Shown here piece after piece: positions 32,998 through 44,723 of a stretch of 64,000 bases of DNA. The notes below the pieces were generated by a model. That model saw nothing but the letters and a program-made list of their open reading frames with translations. It ran no database searches and had not been told where the DNA came from. Both the position numbers and the translations under genes were made by a program. Source of the DNA: Cryptomeria japonica (lineage: Eukaryota; Streptophyta; Pinopsida; Cupressales; Cupressaceae); contig NC_081405.1 in assembly GCF_030272615.1 (NCBI RefSeq), positions 157,247,454-157,311,453 of the forward strand. The letters are read 5' to 3'. Numbering within the stretch: the stretch's first letter is position 1; each line of letters starts with the position of its first letter.

Positions 32998-33610
32998 ATA
33001 GGTAATGTGTTGGGCGGGCTCTATGGTCAAACCAACACAATAAAACACATGTTGGTCGCGTAATAGAACTTGACCAACACAAGGTTGTTGTGCCAAAATA
33101 GGTGCTATGAAAGATTGAGAACTTAGACTACATCAAATATAGATGTATTTTGAGTTCTCAAGACAAAACCTTACCCATATTTAGACAAGACAAAGGATCG
33201 GGAGTGAAAAACCCCGACCTTTGAAACAAATAAACCCTGACAAAGAAACACAATAAGAAAAGAAAGAAAGACAAAAGGAATAAATTCTTGTGACAAAATG
33301 GAGATAAAATTGTGCTAAGGAGCTTCTAAAATGAAAACAGAACTAGAGGCAGAATACAAGCAAACAAGAATGTAAATGATAAAGTAAATCATTTCAAAAG
33401 TCAATTTATAAAAACCAAACATGAAGTGCAATAAATGCAAATTGTGTGAAAATAGAAATGCATTTTGTGTTTTGAAACTCAAAATGCATGACAACATGCT
33501 CAAAACTTGCATTTTAGGTTTTAAAAACCCAAAATGCAAGTGACTTTTGCAAAAAGATGTAAAATTGGGTTTTAAACCCAAATTTACGCAAACTAAGGGA
33601 AAAATGGTAA
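32998..33610. repeat. palindrome cluster, right half
   Basis: More inverted repeats: centred near 33474 (CATTTTGTGTTTTGAAACTC with its return arm), 33523 (33506-33540, CTTGCATTTTAGG arm) and 33573 (33559-33587, GTAAATTTGGGTTT-type arms). All have a TTTTAAAA or TTTTGAAA centre. The minus-strand frame at 33315-33713 crosses these and has no domain. Confidence 0.65.
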
Positions 33611-35720
33611 CTCCCAAAAATGGAAACTTGACAAAAACAAGCAAACTGATGCTCAATCCGATCAAGATGATATTTGAGCGAATTGTCCCATGCATGAGGG
33701 AGACCAAAAACACCTCATAAAGAATTCATAAAGTATGTGGGCTATGAAATAGTTAAGTTTCATAGGGATTATCCCACAATTTGAGTCAACTACAAATCGA
33801 GGATAACAGGGTGGGCTTAATTTACAACCATTTTGAAGATACCATGATGAAAATGGTTCATCTTCACCTAAAGCTCAGTGAATTTGTATTAGATGTCACT
33901 TTTGATAAGTTCACAATAATTCATGTGTTGTTGTGTCTTATCTGCCACATTTTTGTCGAGCCAATTTCTTCAATTTCACCTTTAGATGAGCCCAGTCCAA
34001 GTGGTTATGCTAGCTTTTTTTTTTCTCAATAGTCACCTTTGTCTTAGCTCTCCTCATTTGCAACTAGTTTTTGGTTTCTATTATCAAGAGGACCTAGATG
34101 TTTTTGTTGGGTAGCAAAGTGTTGAATGTAACTTTTTATTCTTTGGTCCCCCCTTGCATGAAGATGAATATTACTCTAGGGTTTGACAAGCTCTATCTAA
34201 TGTACATTTTGGGGTTTTTCTCCCAAATTTTGATCTTTTTGGGGGGGAGCCATACTTTGTAAATTCTGACTATTATTAACATAATATTTTAGTGACTTTA
34301 ATCAACTTTTATCCAAAAAATAAAATATATACTATCCAAAATACACAGGCATAAACAAGTCACCTCTTTTATTTTGCACAATGCCAACTCAAATTGTGTC
34401 AATTCTCTAGTATTCCTTCTTATATGAACCAAATTAAAATATATAATGCACAACATAAAACAAATAGAAAGCTAAGAAAAGCTTAAACAACTTTGCCTTG
34501 CTCGATCTTGTTCTCAATTTTGTTCAACAAAGTTCTTCGACCTCCATTGCTTGCAACAAATTGATGAAAAAAGTTAAAAAACTTTTTCATAGTGAACAAA
34601 TTCGACCAAACAAGACAAAAACATAAAACACAATATTCTAACTCAAACTTTATTCAAAATCATTAATGCCTAATATGTTGCCAATTTTGACATATATAAT
34701 AACTTTTCACCACCTTAATTGTGCAACAAAATTCTAAACAAAGGATATCATTGCCACACTCTCATATGCCATAAATATGTTTGCCACATATAGGGGAGAG
34801 AAGCCAATACGGGCTCAGGGTCCTAAACATGCTATAGTATTAGGGTGGTTAGGGTCCCACAAAGGTACACTTGATCACCCAGTATGTGTCCCCTTTTTAT
34901 CCAGTAATCAATATTTTTAAACCCAGTTATGAATCAACATAAATTTGGCCACATTCCAGTTAATCTTTGATTGAAATATATATATATATATATAAAATAA
35001 AAATATTATGTACAAAACAAAGCTGTCAAACAGGTACGACTATATCATTCATCAATTGTTCATAATAGCGACAACTTCTAATGTGCACACTAGTGGGCCT
35101 CATGCAAAACTTATGTGTGCCCATATGAACAAAATGTAAGGATACCATTTACTATCATCTAAGATGCACTACCTTACTTATAAACCAAAGTCCCAAAAAT
35201 AGACTGCCATGCAAAAGACCATCGACACAAAACAAGCCCACCATAGGCTACTACACCCTACAACTAAGACCATGTATGCATACGATAAAATGTCCAAGTC
35301 CACATGTTTTTGGACCCTCTGACCCATCCGTCTAGTTCTACAATACACCAATTATTCACCTCAAAACACATATATTAGTCATTTCACTACCTCTCCCACC
35401 TGCATCCACAACAAAAATTGTGTAAGGCCGCCATTTTCCATTAAAAACCAATCAACTTATACATAAATGGCATTATTAAATGGGCATTGCAAATGAAATC
35501 AACATTCAAAATTTGAAATGGAAAGAGTACAAACATTAAAGAGACCACACAAACAAGTATTATGTTTAAATCATACAAAGAGAAATGAAATTATATCATT
35601 TAAGTCACAAAGAAGACATCAAAGACATCAAAGAGGAGCAAGAAGACACATAAGGCGTCAAATAATTCAAAGAAGACATTGCAAGCATCCAGGTGTTTAT
35701 CTTCTTCCAATTTATTTTTG
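33611..35720. other. AT-rich sequence without recognised gene
   Basis: Contains a (TA)n run near 34980-34995 and short frames (33781-34032, 35518-35721) with no domain signature. Nothing else was supported. Confidence 0.4.
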
Positions 35721-35724
35721 ATCT

Positions 35725-36975
35725 TAATGTTAAACTCTTTCTTTCCCCTTAAACCCTTACTGTTTTACATCATCATGGTTGATTTTTTTCTTCATTTCCT
35801 TTTTCTTTATTTAGTTCCCTTCCTCCATTACTTATTGTTTCACTTAACTAATAGCAATATTCATTTTCTTACTTACTCATGGTTAATTTATGGCCTTAAA
35901 CCCTCGTTGTTTCAAGGAAATGTTCATGTTTAATGTTATATTTAGTTTTCTAAACCCAATTGTTTTCAAGTTTTGATGTTCATTCCTATACGTTCATTTC
36001 ATGTTCAATTGTTTCCTTCAATTTCATTTCCTATACAATTTATGCTTACCCTTTCTGTTTTACATCCCAATCATTTATTTAGTTCCCTTCACCCATTACT
36101 TATTGTTTCATTTAGTTCCCTTCACCTTAACAAATTGCAATAATTATTTTCTTAATTGGTTATGGTTTTTTTAGTACCTTTAACCTTCACTATTTCATTT
36201 CTACTAAATCCTATGTATGTTAATTCTATTTTTTTTCTCAAGTTTCCCTTATCATTATCATCATTTCATTTCTTGATGTTCATTTGATGTTCTATTGTTT
36301 CCTTCCTCTGCATTTCCTTTTTTCAGTTTTACAAACCCTTACTGTTTTACATCTTCATAGTTTACTAACATCCTTCATCCTTTTCTGTTTCATGCCCTTA
36401 ACATTTTACAGTCTCCATTTTCTTACTTAGTCATGGTTTATTTTCTTACTCATTCTTTCAAAAAAATGTCAGGTTTATTGTTTCTTTCATGTTCAATTTA
36501 TTTTCAATTCTTTGAACCCTTACTGTTTTCATGTTTTGATGTTCATTCCAATATGTTCATTCAATGTTCTATTGTTTCCTTCCTGTTCATTTCCTTTCCA
36601 TTTTTACAAACCCTTACTATTTTACATCCTCGTGGTTTATTGACGTCCTTCATCCCCTTCTATTTCATGCACTCAACATTTACAATCTCCTTTTTCTTAC
36701 TTAGTCATGGTTTATTTTCTTATTCACTCTTTCAACGAAATTTCAAGTTTATTGTTTCCTTCATGTTCAGTTTATTTTCAATTCTCTATCCCCTTACTGT
36801 TTTCATGTTTAGATGTTCATTCCAATATGTTCATTGATGTTCTATCATTTCCTTTACAATTTTTAAAACCCTTATTGTTTTACGTCCTCATGGTTTATTT
36901 GCCTCCTTCATCCCTTTTTATTTTGCATCCTTATTGTAGCAGAATCCAATACATTCATTGATGTTTTATTGTCCA
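35725..36975 (+). repeat. ~275-bp tandem repeat, at least four copies
   Basis: The phrase TTCTTACTTAGTCATGGTTTA (one base may vary) recurs at about 35867, 36149, 36421 and 36694. Between occurrences each copy has ACCCTTACTGTTTT, TGATGTTCATT and CCTTCATCC blocks in the same order. The last two copies are the most alike. It is T-rich on the plus strand, and the frames at 36433-36961 are by-products. Confidence 0.75.
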
Positions 36976-37163
36976 TGAATCGTTGTCAATACAAAAAAAA
37001 AGTAGAATGGGAAACATAATTCTTTTGGTCAAGCTTCATTGTCATTGTACACAAGCTATTGTCTTCTAATTTTAAAAGTCATAGCAGTTACTCATAATTG
37101 TTAATTATTTCATCTCATAGTTACCCATAGCCTACCATATTGATTCTACTTATTGTTTACAAA

Positions 37164-39191
37164 TGAGGAAGGAAGATCGGATGACAAAACCTTCTTGAAA
37201 GAAAATAGCATCAACAAGGTCGCCTAGCCATAAAAAAGGAGTCATATTTTTCCCAGACACTGAAAATGCAGACTCAATTGTGATAAATTCATAGCCTGTA
37301 GCATCAGCAAGGGAGGCTATTCCATCTCAAAGGCTACCCATAGTTGCATTGTCACAGAAGCAGTGGTTTACATATGACATGAAAGGGGCACTAAAATATA
37401 TTGAGGACAATGACATCTCAGTTAGGCAACATAAAAAAAATGGAGCATCCCAACAACCACACTCTCCAAATGGTTAGGGGGTCTCATAACCACCTCCACC
37501 AAAGGTCCTCTAACAATCCCCACCACTCATGAAGAGGATCTAATTTTGAATGGTGCAAGGAGTTGGTATCATTTGGACATGGACTAGAGATTGTCAATTT
37601 GAAGGCAAAAGTCTCTCAAATTTGCAAAACTAGACCCAACCCTTTCAAGAACGGGCTTCTTGGGAAGTCTTGGTGGTTGGGTTTTAAGGGATGACATCCA
37701 AAACTCACTTTGCAGACTATTGAAGGGCTTGAAAAAGATAGGGAACTTAACCTTAGATCTGTTGTTGTCTTCTCTTTCTATGATACACTATCCAAAGCAT
37801 ATTTTGCAAATCCATATGGTCCTACTCACATATGGAATTGTGATGAAACAAGTGTCCAAGCTGATAGAAATGGGGCCATGAGGGTGTTGGCTAGAAGAGG
37901 AAGTAGGAGTGTCTCCTACATTATTCCTATGAGTCGAGAATGGAAAACCATTCTATATTATGTTAATTCTTCTATACAAAGAATTCCAAGTTTCTACTTG
38001 TTTAAGGGCAAGAGGCTATTACAAAATTGCATCTCTAAGTGCAAACTAGGCCCTTGTATGGCATCCCAACCACATGCATGGATGACAAGGGAACTCTTCC
38101 TCAATTAACTACACAATGTTTCACTCTATATTCCAAGGGGTGTTTTGATCACCAACAAACACTTGTTGATTTTTTATGGTCATGGCAGTCATGTCGCACT
38201 CACAACCATCCACGAGGAAAGAATGCTAGCCATTGATCTACTAACATTGTTGGCTCACACATCTCATAGACTTTAGCACTTGGATGTTAATTTATTTTCT
38301 CCTTTCAAAACATACTTAAAATATGAATGAGCGTCGTGGCTGGAAAGATTCCCCAATGTGGAAATCGAGACAATAAAAATTGATGAACTAGGCAACAAAT
38401 CATTGTCAAAAGAACTAACTATTTCAAACATAAAAGAGGGATTCAAAAGGATTGGGATATGGCCCCTAAATCCCAATGCACTCATTGAGGACATGCAACC
38501 CAACAACACATTAAAAATTAATGATGGTGATGAATCTTTTGCGATGCAAAACATGCTTAGCCTATCAAGCATTGTTTTTTCAATAGAAGAGGTTGTATAA
38601 AACATTGCTCACAACTCTCAAACTAATTCAAATGCATAAACAAACACCAATGAACCACCTCAACAAATAATCGAAAACAAGGTTGACAATAGTGGGAAAA
38701 ATCTTAGTCTTCCCTCTAAGCCAATACCACTGTCTTGGGTAGTAGAAGGGGCCATAAATCTAGGTATTGACATTGAAAGCCAAGAGTAATAGGGGACTTT
38801 TAGTTTCCCATCACCACTGCCAACCCTACCATCAGAGTAGGTGCATTACTATCTTGATTGTTCATTTGATGTAAAATGTACACAAGAAACAAAAGTAGAT
38901 GGCAATGATGTGAAGGACAACATAGGCTCCCAAGATGATGGCACACAACCTTCTCAATCAGATACATTAATTAGTAGATTCTTAAAACTACCTGTGCACA
39001 TTGTCAACCAAAAACATCAAAAGGGGGTTGATAATGGTATCCAGTTGAGCTACCAATCTCAGCTATTAACATTAGATAAGTACATGAACCTTGCAATAGA
39101 ATAGGAGCTGAGGAAGAAAGAGCTTAAGGATATCAAAATTCGAAAGAAAGAACATTTTACAAAACATTTTAGAATTGTATATCAATTCTAA
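37164..39191 (+). pseudogene. pogo/CENP-B-like DDE transposase, decayed
   Basis: One main frame from ATG 37164 to TAA 39189 (676 codons), with stops and a local double frame shift at about 37430-37600. N-terminal half: ALKYIEDNDISVRQ, IPTTTLSKWLGGL (shifted frame), then PFKNGLLGKSWWLGFKG and HPKLTLQ, matching the tandem helix-turn-helix DNA-binding region of pogo/CENP-B proteins. DDE core: HIWNCDETSVQA (37810), RRGSRSVSYI, FYLFKGKRL, WMTRELFLNWLHN (after a shift), LLIFYGHGSHV (38166) and LDVNLFSPFKTYLK. The second catalytic Asp (usually LDGHGSH) is Tyr. TAG replaces Gln before HLDV. The C-terminal quarter is low-complexity acidic. No terminal inverted repeats were identified. Confidence 0.78.
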
Positions 39192-39369
39192 AATATTAAA
39201 AATTGAAAGAAAGAAAATTTGAATAGTAAATCAATTCTGAAATATTTAAATCAATGAGCACTTGTAGACAACACATGTATCCAAAATGCACATGTACACA
39301 CCACAACTAACATGAATTGTAAGAGTATTGGAAATTGCAATCTAAGCTAATTTGAAATGAGATAGGATG

Positions 39370-40345
39370 CACCATAAGGATGTACATGTATGCATATGTA
39401 TACATAAACATGTATATGTATATGTGTGATACATACACACACATACACATGCATATACATGTAAATGTACATATATGCATACATATAAATGTATATCTAT
39501 AAGAAACTAAATAAACCATGAGCATGTAAAGCTACCATGTTCTCTAAATTTGTGGGTTCTTGTGGACCTTTCAAGATAGGGTGTGCACATAAAGGCTTTC
39601 AGCTCATACAAACCATTTTATACTATTACAGTAAGTACATGTATATATGTTCACAACTACACATATATATGTATGTGTGTGATATATACACACACATATA
39701 TACAAATACAAATACATGTACATGTATAGATAATGGCACCCTACAAGGATGAGTATGCACAGACAAAAAATAATTTGCCACTGCGAGGAAGTGTGAACAC
39801 ATGTTTATATATATGGCTATAAGGGGATTCATAGGTAATTATGAGAGCAAGAGAAGTATAAACTGATTTTGTTTTTCCATCCACCTCAACATCTGAGTGG
39901 ACAAACTAGAAATATATCTTTTTTTTAAATCGGATGCATTTGCCACGTGTTCCAACTCAATTTGTCCAATGTGTCAAAAACACCCAAAATTGTGCATTGA
40001 CTGAAATGTTGGAGGCCCCACCTTGACAACTTGCCCATAAAATCTCTCGTAGCTGACAAGGTGGCTGTGTGGCATCTGAACACATGGCCACCTTTTTCAC
40101 CAACATTAATTAGAATTACAATTACAATTGGAATTCCAATTAGAATTGGATTTGGAAATGGAATCTAAATTGGAATTTATACATGTGTGTGTGTGTGTAT
40201 ACAAATACACACACATATATACATATATTATATATGTGTGTATATATACATATAAATACATAAATATGTTGTATATGTATATGTATATGTATATGTGTGT
40301 GTGTATATACATATATACATATACATATACATAGATATAGACCTA

Positions 40346-40403
<58 letters not shown>
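39370..40403. repeat. TATATG/TGTG microsatellite region
   Basis: Three blocks of ACATATATG/TGTGTATATA-type simple repeat at 39380-39500, 39630-39730 and 40180-40403, the last ending in a run of about ten TATATG units. The first two share flanking words and look duplicated. The many YTYTYT/YMYMYM frames here are artefacts. The Tekay-type LTR begins exactly at the end of the last run. Confidence 0.8.
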
Positions 40404-40408
<5 letters not shown>

Positions 40409-42953
40409 TGCCCGCCAAAATACCCTAAAGAAACTAAACAAGAATATGCAAATGGAGATAATTTTTTTCTTAATTAACATCTAATAACAACTAATGCAAC
40501 ATATAACATCTTCATCTATATACATTCATTCATTAATTAACCAATATGAACATACATCATTGCTCATTTCATGAATTAACGCAAGCAGAAATAGCACAAC
40601 ATCATTAATCTTCCCCTAGGGTAATTTAACATCATTACTTAAATTCATTTTCACAATAGCATACTACACACATGATAGGTATATCTCATCTTCATTAATG
40701 TGTCATATTCTAATTCTTTATGAGATATGCAACCTACAACATTACTTATTTTTGATGATATACATAATTTCTCTTCTACCAATGCATCTATGTGAATCAT
40801 TCCTATTTACTAGATCCAATTGCCATCTTCTAACATATTCACTTATTAATCTACGAATATTCCTCTTTCAAGATTATTCAACATTCTAACTAGCCTCTAA
40901 ACATTCCATGAAATAATACAACTAAACCATAATGCAAATCCATTCTATTCCAACTATAATCCACTTATTTCCATAACTCATAAGATCACATCTCTACAAT
41001 AGTACAAATACAAATATGCCTTAATTCCAGTTTCCAACTATAATTTATCTTACAAATATAAGTACATTAAATACATCATGAGCATAGCTCTTTCTACTAC
41101 AAGATTTCATCTACGATATACAAAAGTATTACATTACATACATTTTATCTTATCCATCGCATAAACCTCCTACAAGGTACATCCATAGTTCATCATGAAG
41201 AAGAATCCACATCCACACAAGAAGAATCCAAGAGAACATCCTAATGGCTAAAAAGCACCAACCTCTCAACCATGTGGAACCAAAGGAACCACCCCCCATG
41301 CTAGGAGATGACACAAGGTCCCAACACATACTCTAAACCTAATCTGGCAGCTATAACCAAGGAGACTAACCACACAAGGACTCTCAAGCAAAAACTCACA
41401 CATACAACAAGAATGAACTCCCAAAGGTGTAAAACTCATCAAGACATAAATACATCCAATAAGCATAATCATAAATCATAAGGGAAACACATGTAGGAGT
41501 AGAGTGTCATCACATGTGATCCTAAAAACATAATAAAATAAGGCACAAGGCACTAGCCTGATGGACATGTGGAGCCACCTCAACCTATGAGAGACTAAGG
41601 GAGATTAGCTTACCATCTTCGTGGCCTTCTCATGTTTGTCCTAAAACATCCTCCCTAAGACTAAGTCATGAGGCACAAATCAATTTATCATCTTATTAAT
41701 TAATCTAACTACCCAACCCATTAGTTATTAGGTTATCACTTATTTAAAAAATCACAGAAAACTCCAATGTGCCCCGGTGGTCTAGACTTCATACATCCTT
41801 ACAAGGAACTTCATGCAAGCCTATCTCTCATGACCCCGGTCATCACAAGGAAGCCCACTCCTCCTAACATGGCCCAACGATAAATCATAAGAGGCTATAC
41901 CAACATAAATACATAAAAATAATACTCAATGCAGCCAATAACTTCCACACATACTCTCACAACATAAGCAAGGCTACAACAACATCAATATAGAAAAATG
42001 AGCCTCTTGGCTAGCAATAAACAAAGGCATATCAAGCCATCAAATGTTGCCATCAAATAAAAGATAACATCACAGCAAGGCCTACTCACTTGCTGGTCCA
42101 AAAACAACATAGGAATCATCTCAATCATCTAAGGCCTATCCACATGGAAGAGAGTCTATAATATCCACAATGCATAGAGAAACAAATATACTCAAAACCA
42201 TCAAAATGCATCAAAACTGATCAAATCCAAAACTAGAAAATATTAAGAAACCTCAAATAAAGACTCTGGTACAAAAATCAATTCGGGAAAATACATCAGA
42301 AATGACCAAAACTGGAAAAACACAAAACACAAACAGGTTAGCGCTTTTGCCCCGTAGGACAACGCTTCTACCCTGTAGGACAACGCTTCTGCCAAAAAGG
42401 ACAACGCAAATGAAATATTGAACAACGCTTATGTTTTCATAATCATGCATATGTAGCCTAAGATAGTGCTTCCTTACCCAGGTTCATGCTTATGCCTTCA
42501 GTGACAGCACTTATGCTGCACAGAGCAATGCAAATGCAATACAGAATAGCTCTTTCATGCATTAAGACAACGCTTTTGCAGAAATGACACTTTTGCACAA
42601 AACTTACGAAAAACTTAGAAAACCTTCGGTTTAAATCATAAAACCCAAACTTTACAAAAGGTCTCAAAAAACATATGACAAGAGACACCCAGAAACAAGG
42701 AATACATAGGTATAAACACAATAAAATATCTCAGACTATAAACCAAGATTTAATCAACTATCTTCATGGCATAAAACAAACAGAACCACTACAAAACTCA
42801 TAGAGAATCCACTAAAGACAATCCCAAACAATCACAAGCGAAGGACTCACAAAGGGAAAACCAATTTACTCTCATACAAACAAATTAATCAACCAAAGAT
42901 CTTCCAAACAATTTTCACAGAGCCGAGAAATTCCATGCACAGGAAAAACCCAA

Positions 42954-43007
<54 letters not shown>

Positions 43008-44701
43008 AACTATATAAAAACTCTCATAACATAAAGTCTCCCTCCCAAATATTAGCCTTCAACAATAATAAAAATATAGAGTAAAATAATATTTCAACCC
43101 AGACCCAAACAATCCAGACACAATGCATACACAGAGAAGCCATTGAAAGCAAAATGCAAAGTGAAGAACTCCAACCTGCAACTTGAAGTAATGAATTGAA
43201 GTTGAAGAAGAGCTCCCACAAGCCAAACCAAATCCAATCCAAGCTCTAGCCAAAACCAAGAGAGAAGAAATCCAAAATGAAGAAGAAAACTTGCTGGAGA
43301 AATTTCTAGAGAAGAGCCACCCAACCCGAAAAACCTCACGGGAATGAAAATAAAAATCAACAATAATCCAAAACCCTAGCCTCAATCTCAGCCAATCAAA
43401 ATATTCTATTTTGAAGTATATTTTACCAACCCACCATATAATATAATTTATTCACCCATTATGAATTTAACCAATGAGAGTGAAGAGTAGGTAAAGTAAA
43501 TAAAATATATTTATCCAACTAAGTGGGATTGTTTTATTTCTTTATTTAATTTAATGTATTTGGGATTGTTTTATTTCTTTATTTAATTTAATGTGTTCAT
43601 AGACCTCACTTAGGAATAAAATTCAAACTATTAAATAAATATAAGTTGTAAATAAATAATCCAAATGGGGATTAAAATCAAATAACTCAAAAGCTAATAA
43701 AATAAATTAAAGAACCAAATAAATATAAGATATCAAATAAATATTAAACCATAGAAAGTCCAATAAATAATTAATTAATCAAATATCATTAAAGATTAAA
43801 TCACAAATGTGAAATAAATATTAAGCAACAATAAAGCTTATCAAATATTAAATAATCGTAAAATCAATAAACGTTAATTATCAAATAAATATAAATACCA
43901 AATAATTAAATATTCAAAACTTATAAATTAAATATATTAAAATAAGCATTACCAAATATAAAACTACACATCAAGAGCCACATAATTACTCTAACATAAA
44001 CAAGTAATTCAACCGACATAAACTAGACTCACAATACCAAAAGACCAAGCTTACTAACTGACATGGTGAATTATGCCAAGACGATGACTACTCATGGTGA
44101 ACAACTTAGACCTAGAGTATGTGGGAGGAACTCACGCCATCTCCATAAGCCATTGGAACTAAAGACACACTCAAACCTGTGAAGCCCAGTGGAGTCGATG
44201 TCTGGTACCTGCAAAATCCCACAACCACAAAACGACAATACCATATATATATAGAACAAGCAAGTGATAGAGAATCGCGACAACACATCCTGCTCGCAAT
44301 GAGTGATGTGGAATCATCTTTATCACGAAGACAGTCAAACAATATTCAAACACACCTCATAAACAACTCATTGAATGTAATCATAAAGTAGGGTTAGCGT
44401 AATCATAATCATCATCAAAACTATGATAATCTAATCTATCAATAATCCATCACATAGTGAGCATATAAAATCCATCGAGTACATATATCATCAAATCACA
44501 TGATCAATCATGATAGTACCAACATCCATATAGATAGTCAAAATAGCATATGTCCAATAGTGTCTAACATCATTAATAAGTCACTGAAGCACATGAGTAA
44601 TCATCATCCAATTCATCAAAATATAATCTAGATAAGTCTACCAAGCATAATATAAAAGTCAACTCTAGTCAAAATAAGTCAAATCAAGGGTGGACACTAC
44701 A
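40404..44701 (-). mobile_element. 3' LTR, 4.3 kb
   Basis: 4298 bp. On the minus strand it starts TGTAGTGTCCACCC right after the polypurine tract and ends GGCAATACA. Its plus-strand sequence 40404-44294 is collinear with 49497-53260. It includes a (TG)n run at about 42957-43006 that the other LTR lacks, and a local duplication of GGGATTGTTTTATTTC near 43527/43561. Short minus-strand frames within it (e.g. 42243-43385, 44092-44353) have no domains. Confidence 0.88.
42957..43006. repeat. (TG)n microsatellite inside the 3' LTR
   Basis: About 24 TG units, absent at the matching place in the 5' LTR (near 51980, where there is a short TA run). It therefore arose or expanded after insertion. Confidence 0.85.
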
Positions 44702-44717
44702 TCCTCCCCCCCTTTGC
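44702..44717 (-). promoter_or_regulatory. polypurine tract of chromovirus
   Basis: Minus-strand GGCAAAGGGGGGGAGG followed by A and the LTR start TGTAGTG. Position directly after the polyprotein end. Confidence 0.8.
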
Positions 44718-44723
44718 CTAGGC

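Noticed and set aside
33315-33713. 132-codon hydrophobic minus-strand frame
   Set aside because: Crosses several palindromes, no homology pattern, AT-rich composition accounts for hydrophobicity.
39307-40477. Tyr/Thr- and Met/Tyr-repeat proteins
   Set aside because: Translations of TATATG/TGTA microsatellites on both strands.
42243-43385. Cys/Phe-rich minus-strand frames in the 4.3-kb LTR
   Set aside because: Repeated in the other LTR with differing frames, no domain, and stops between; non-coding LTR.
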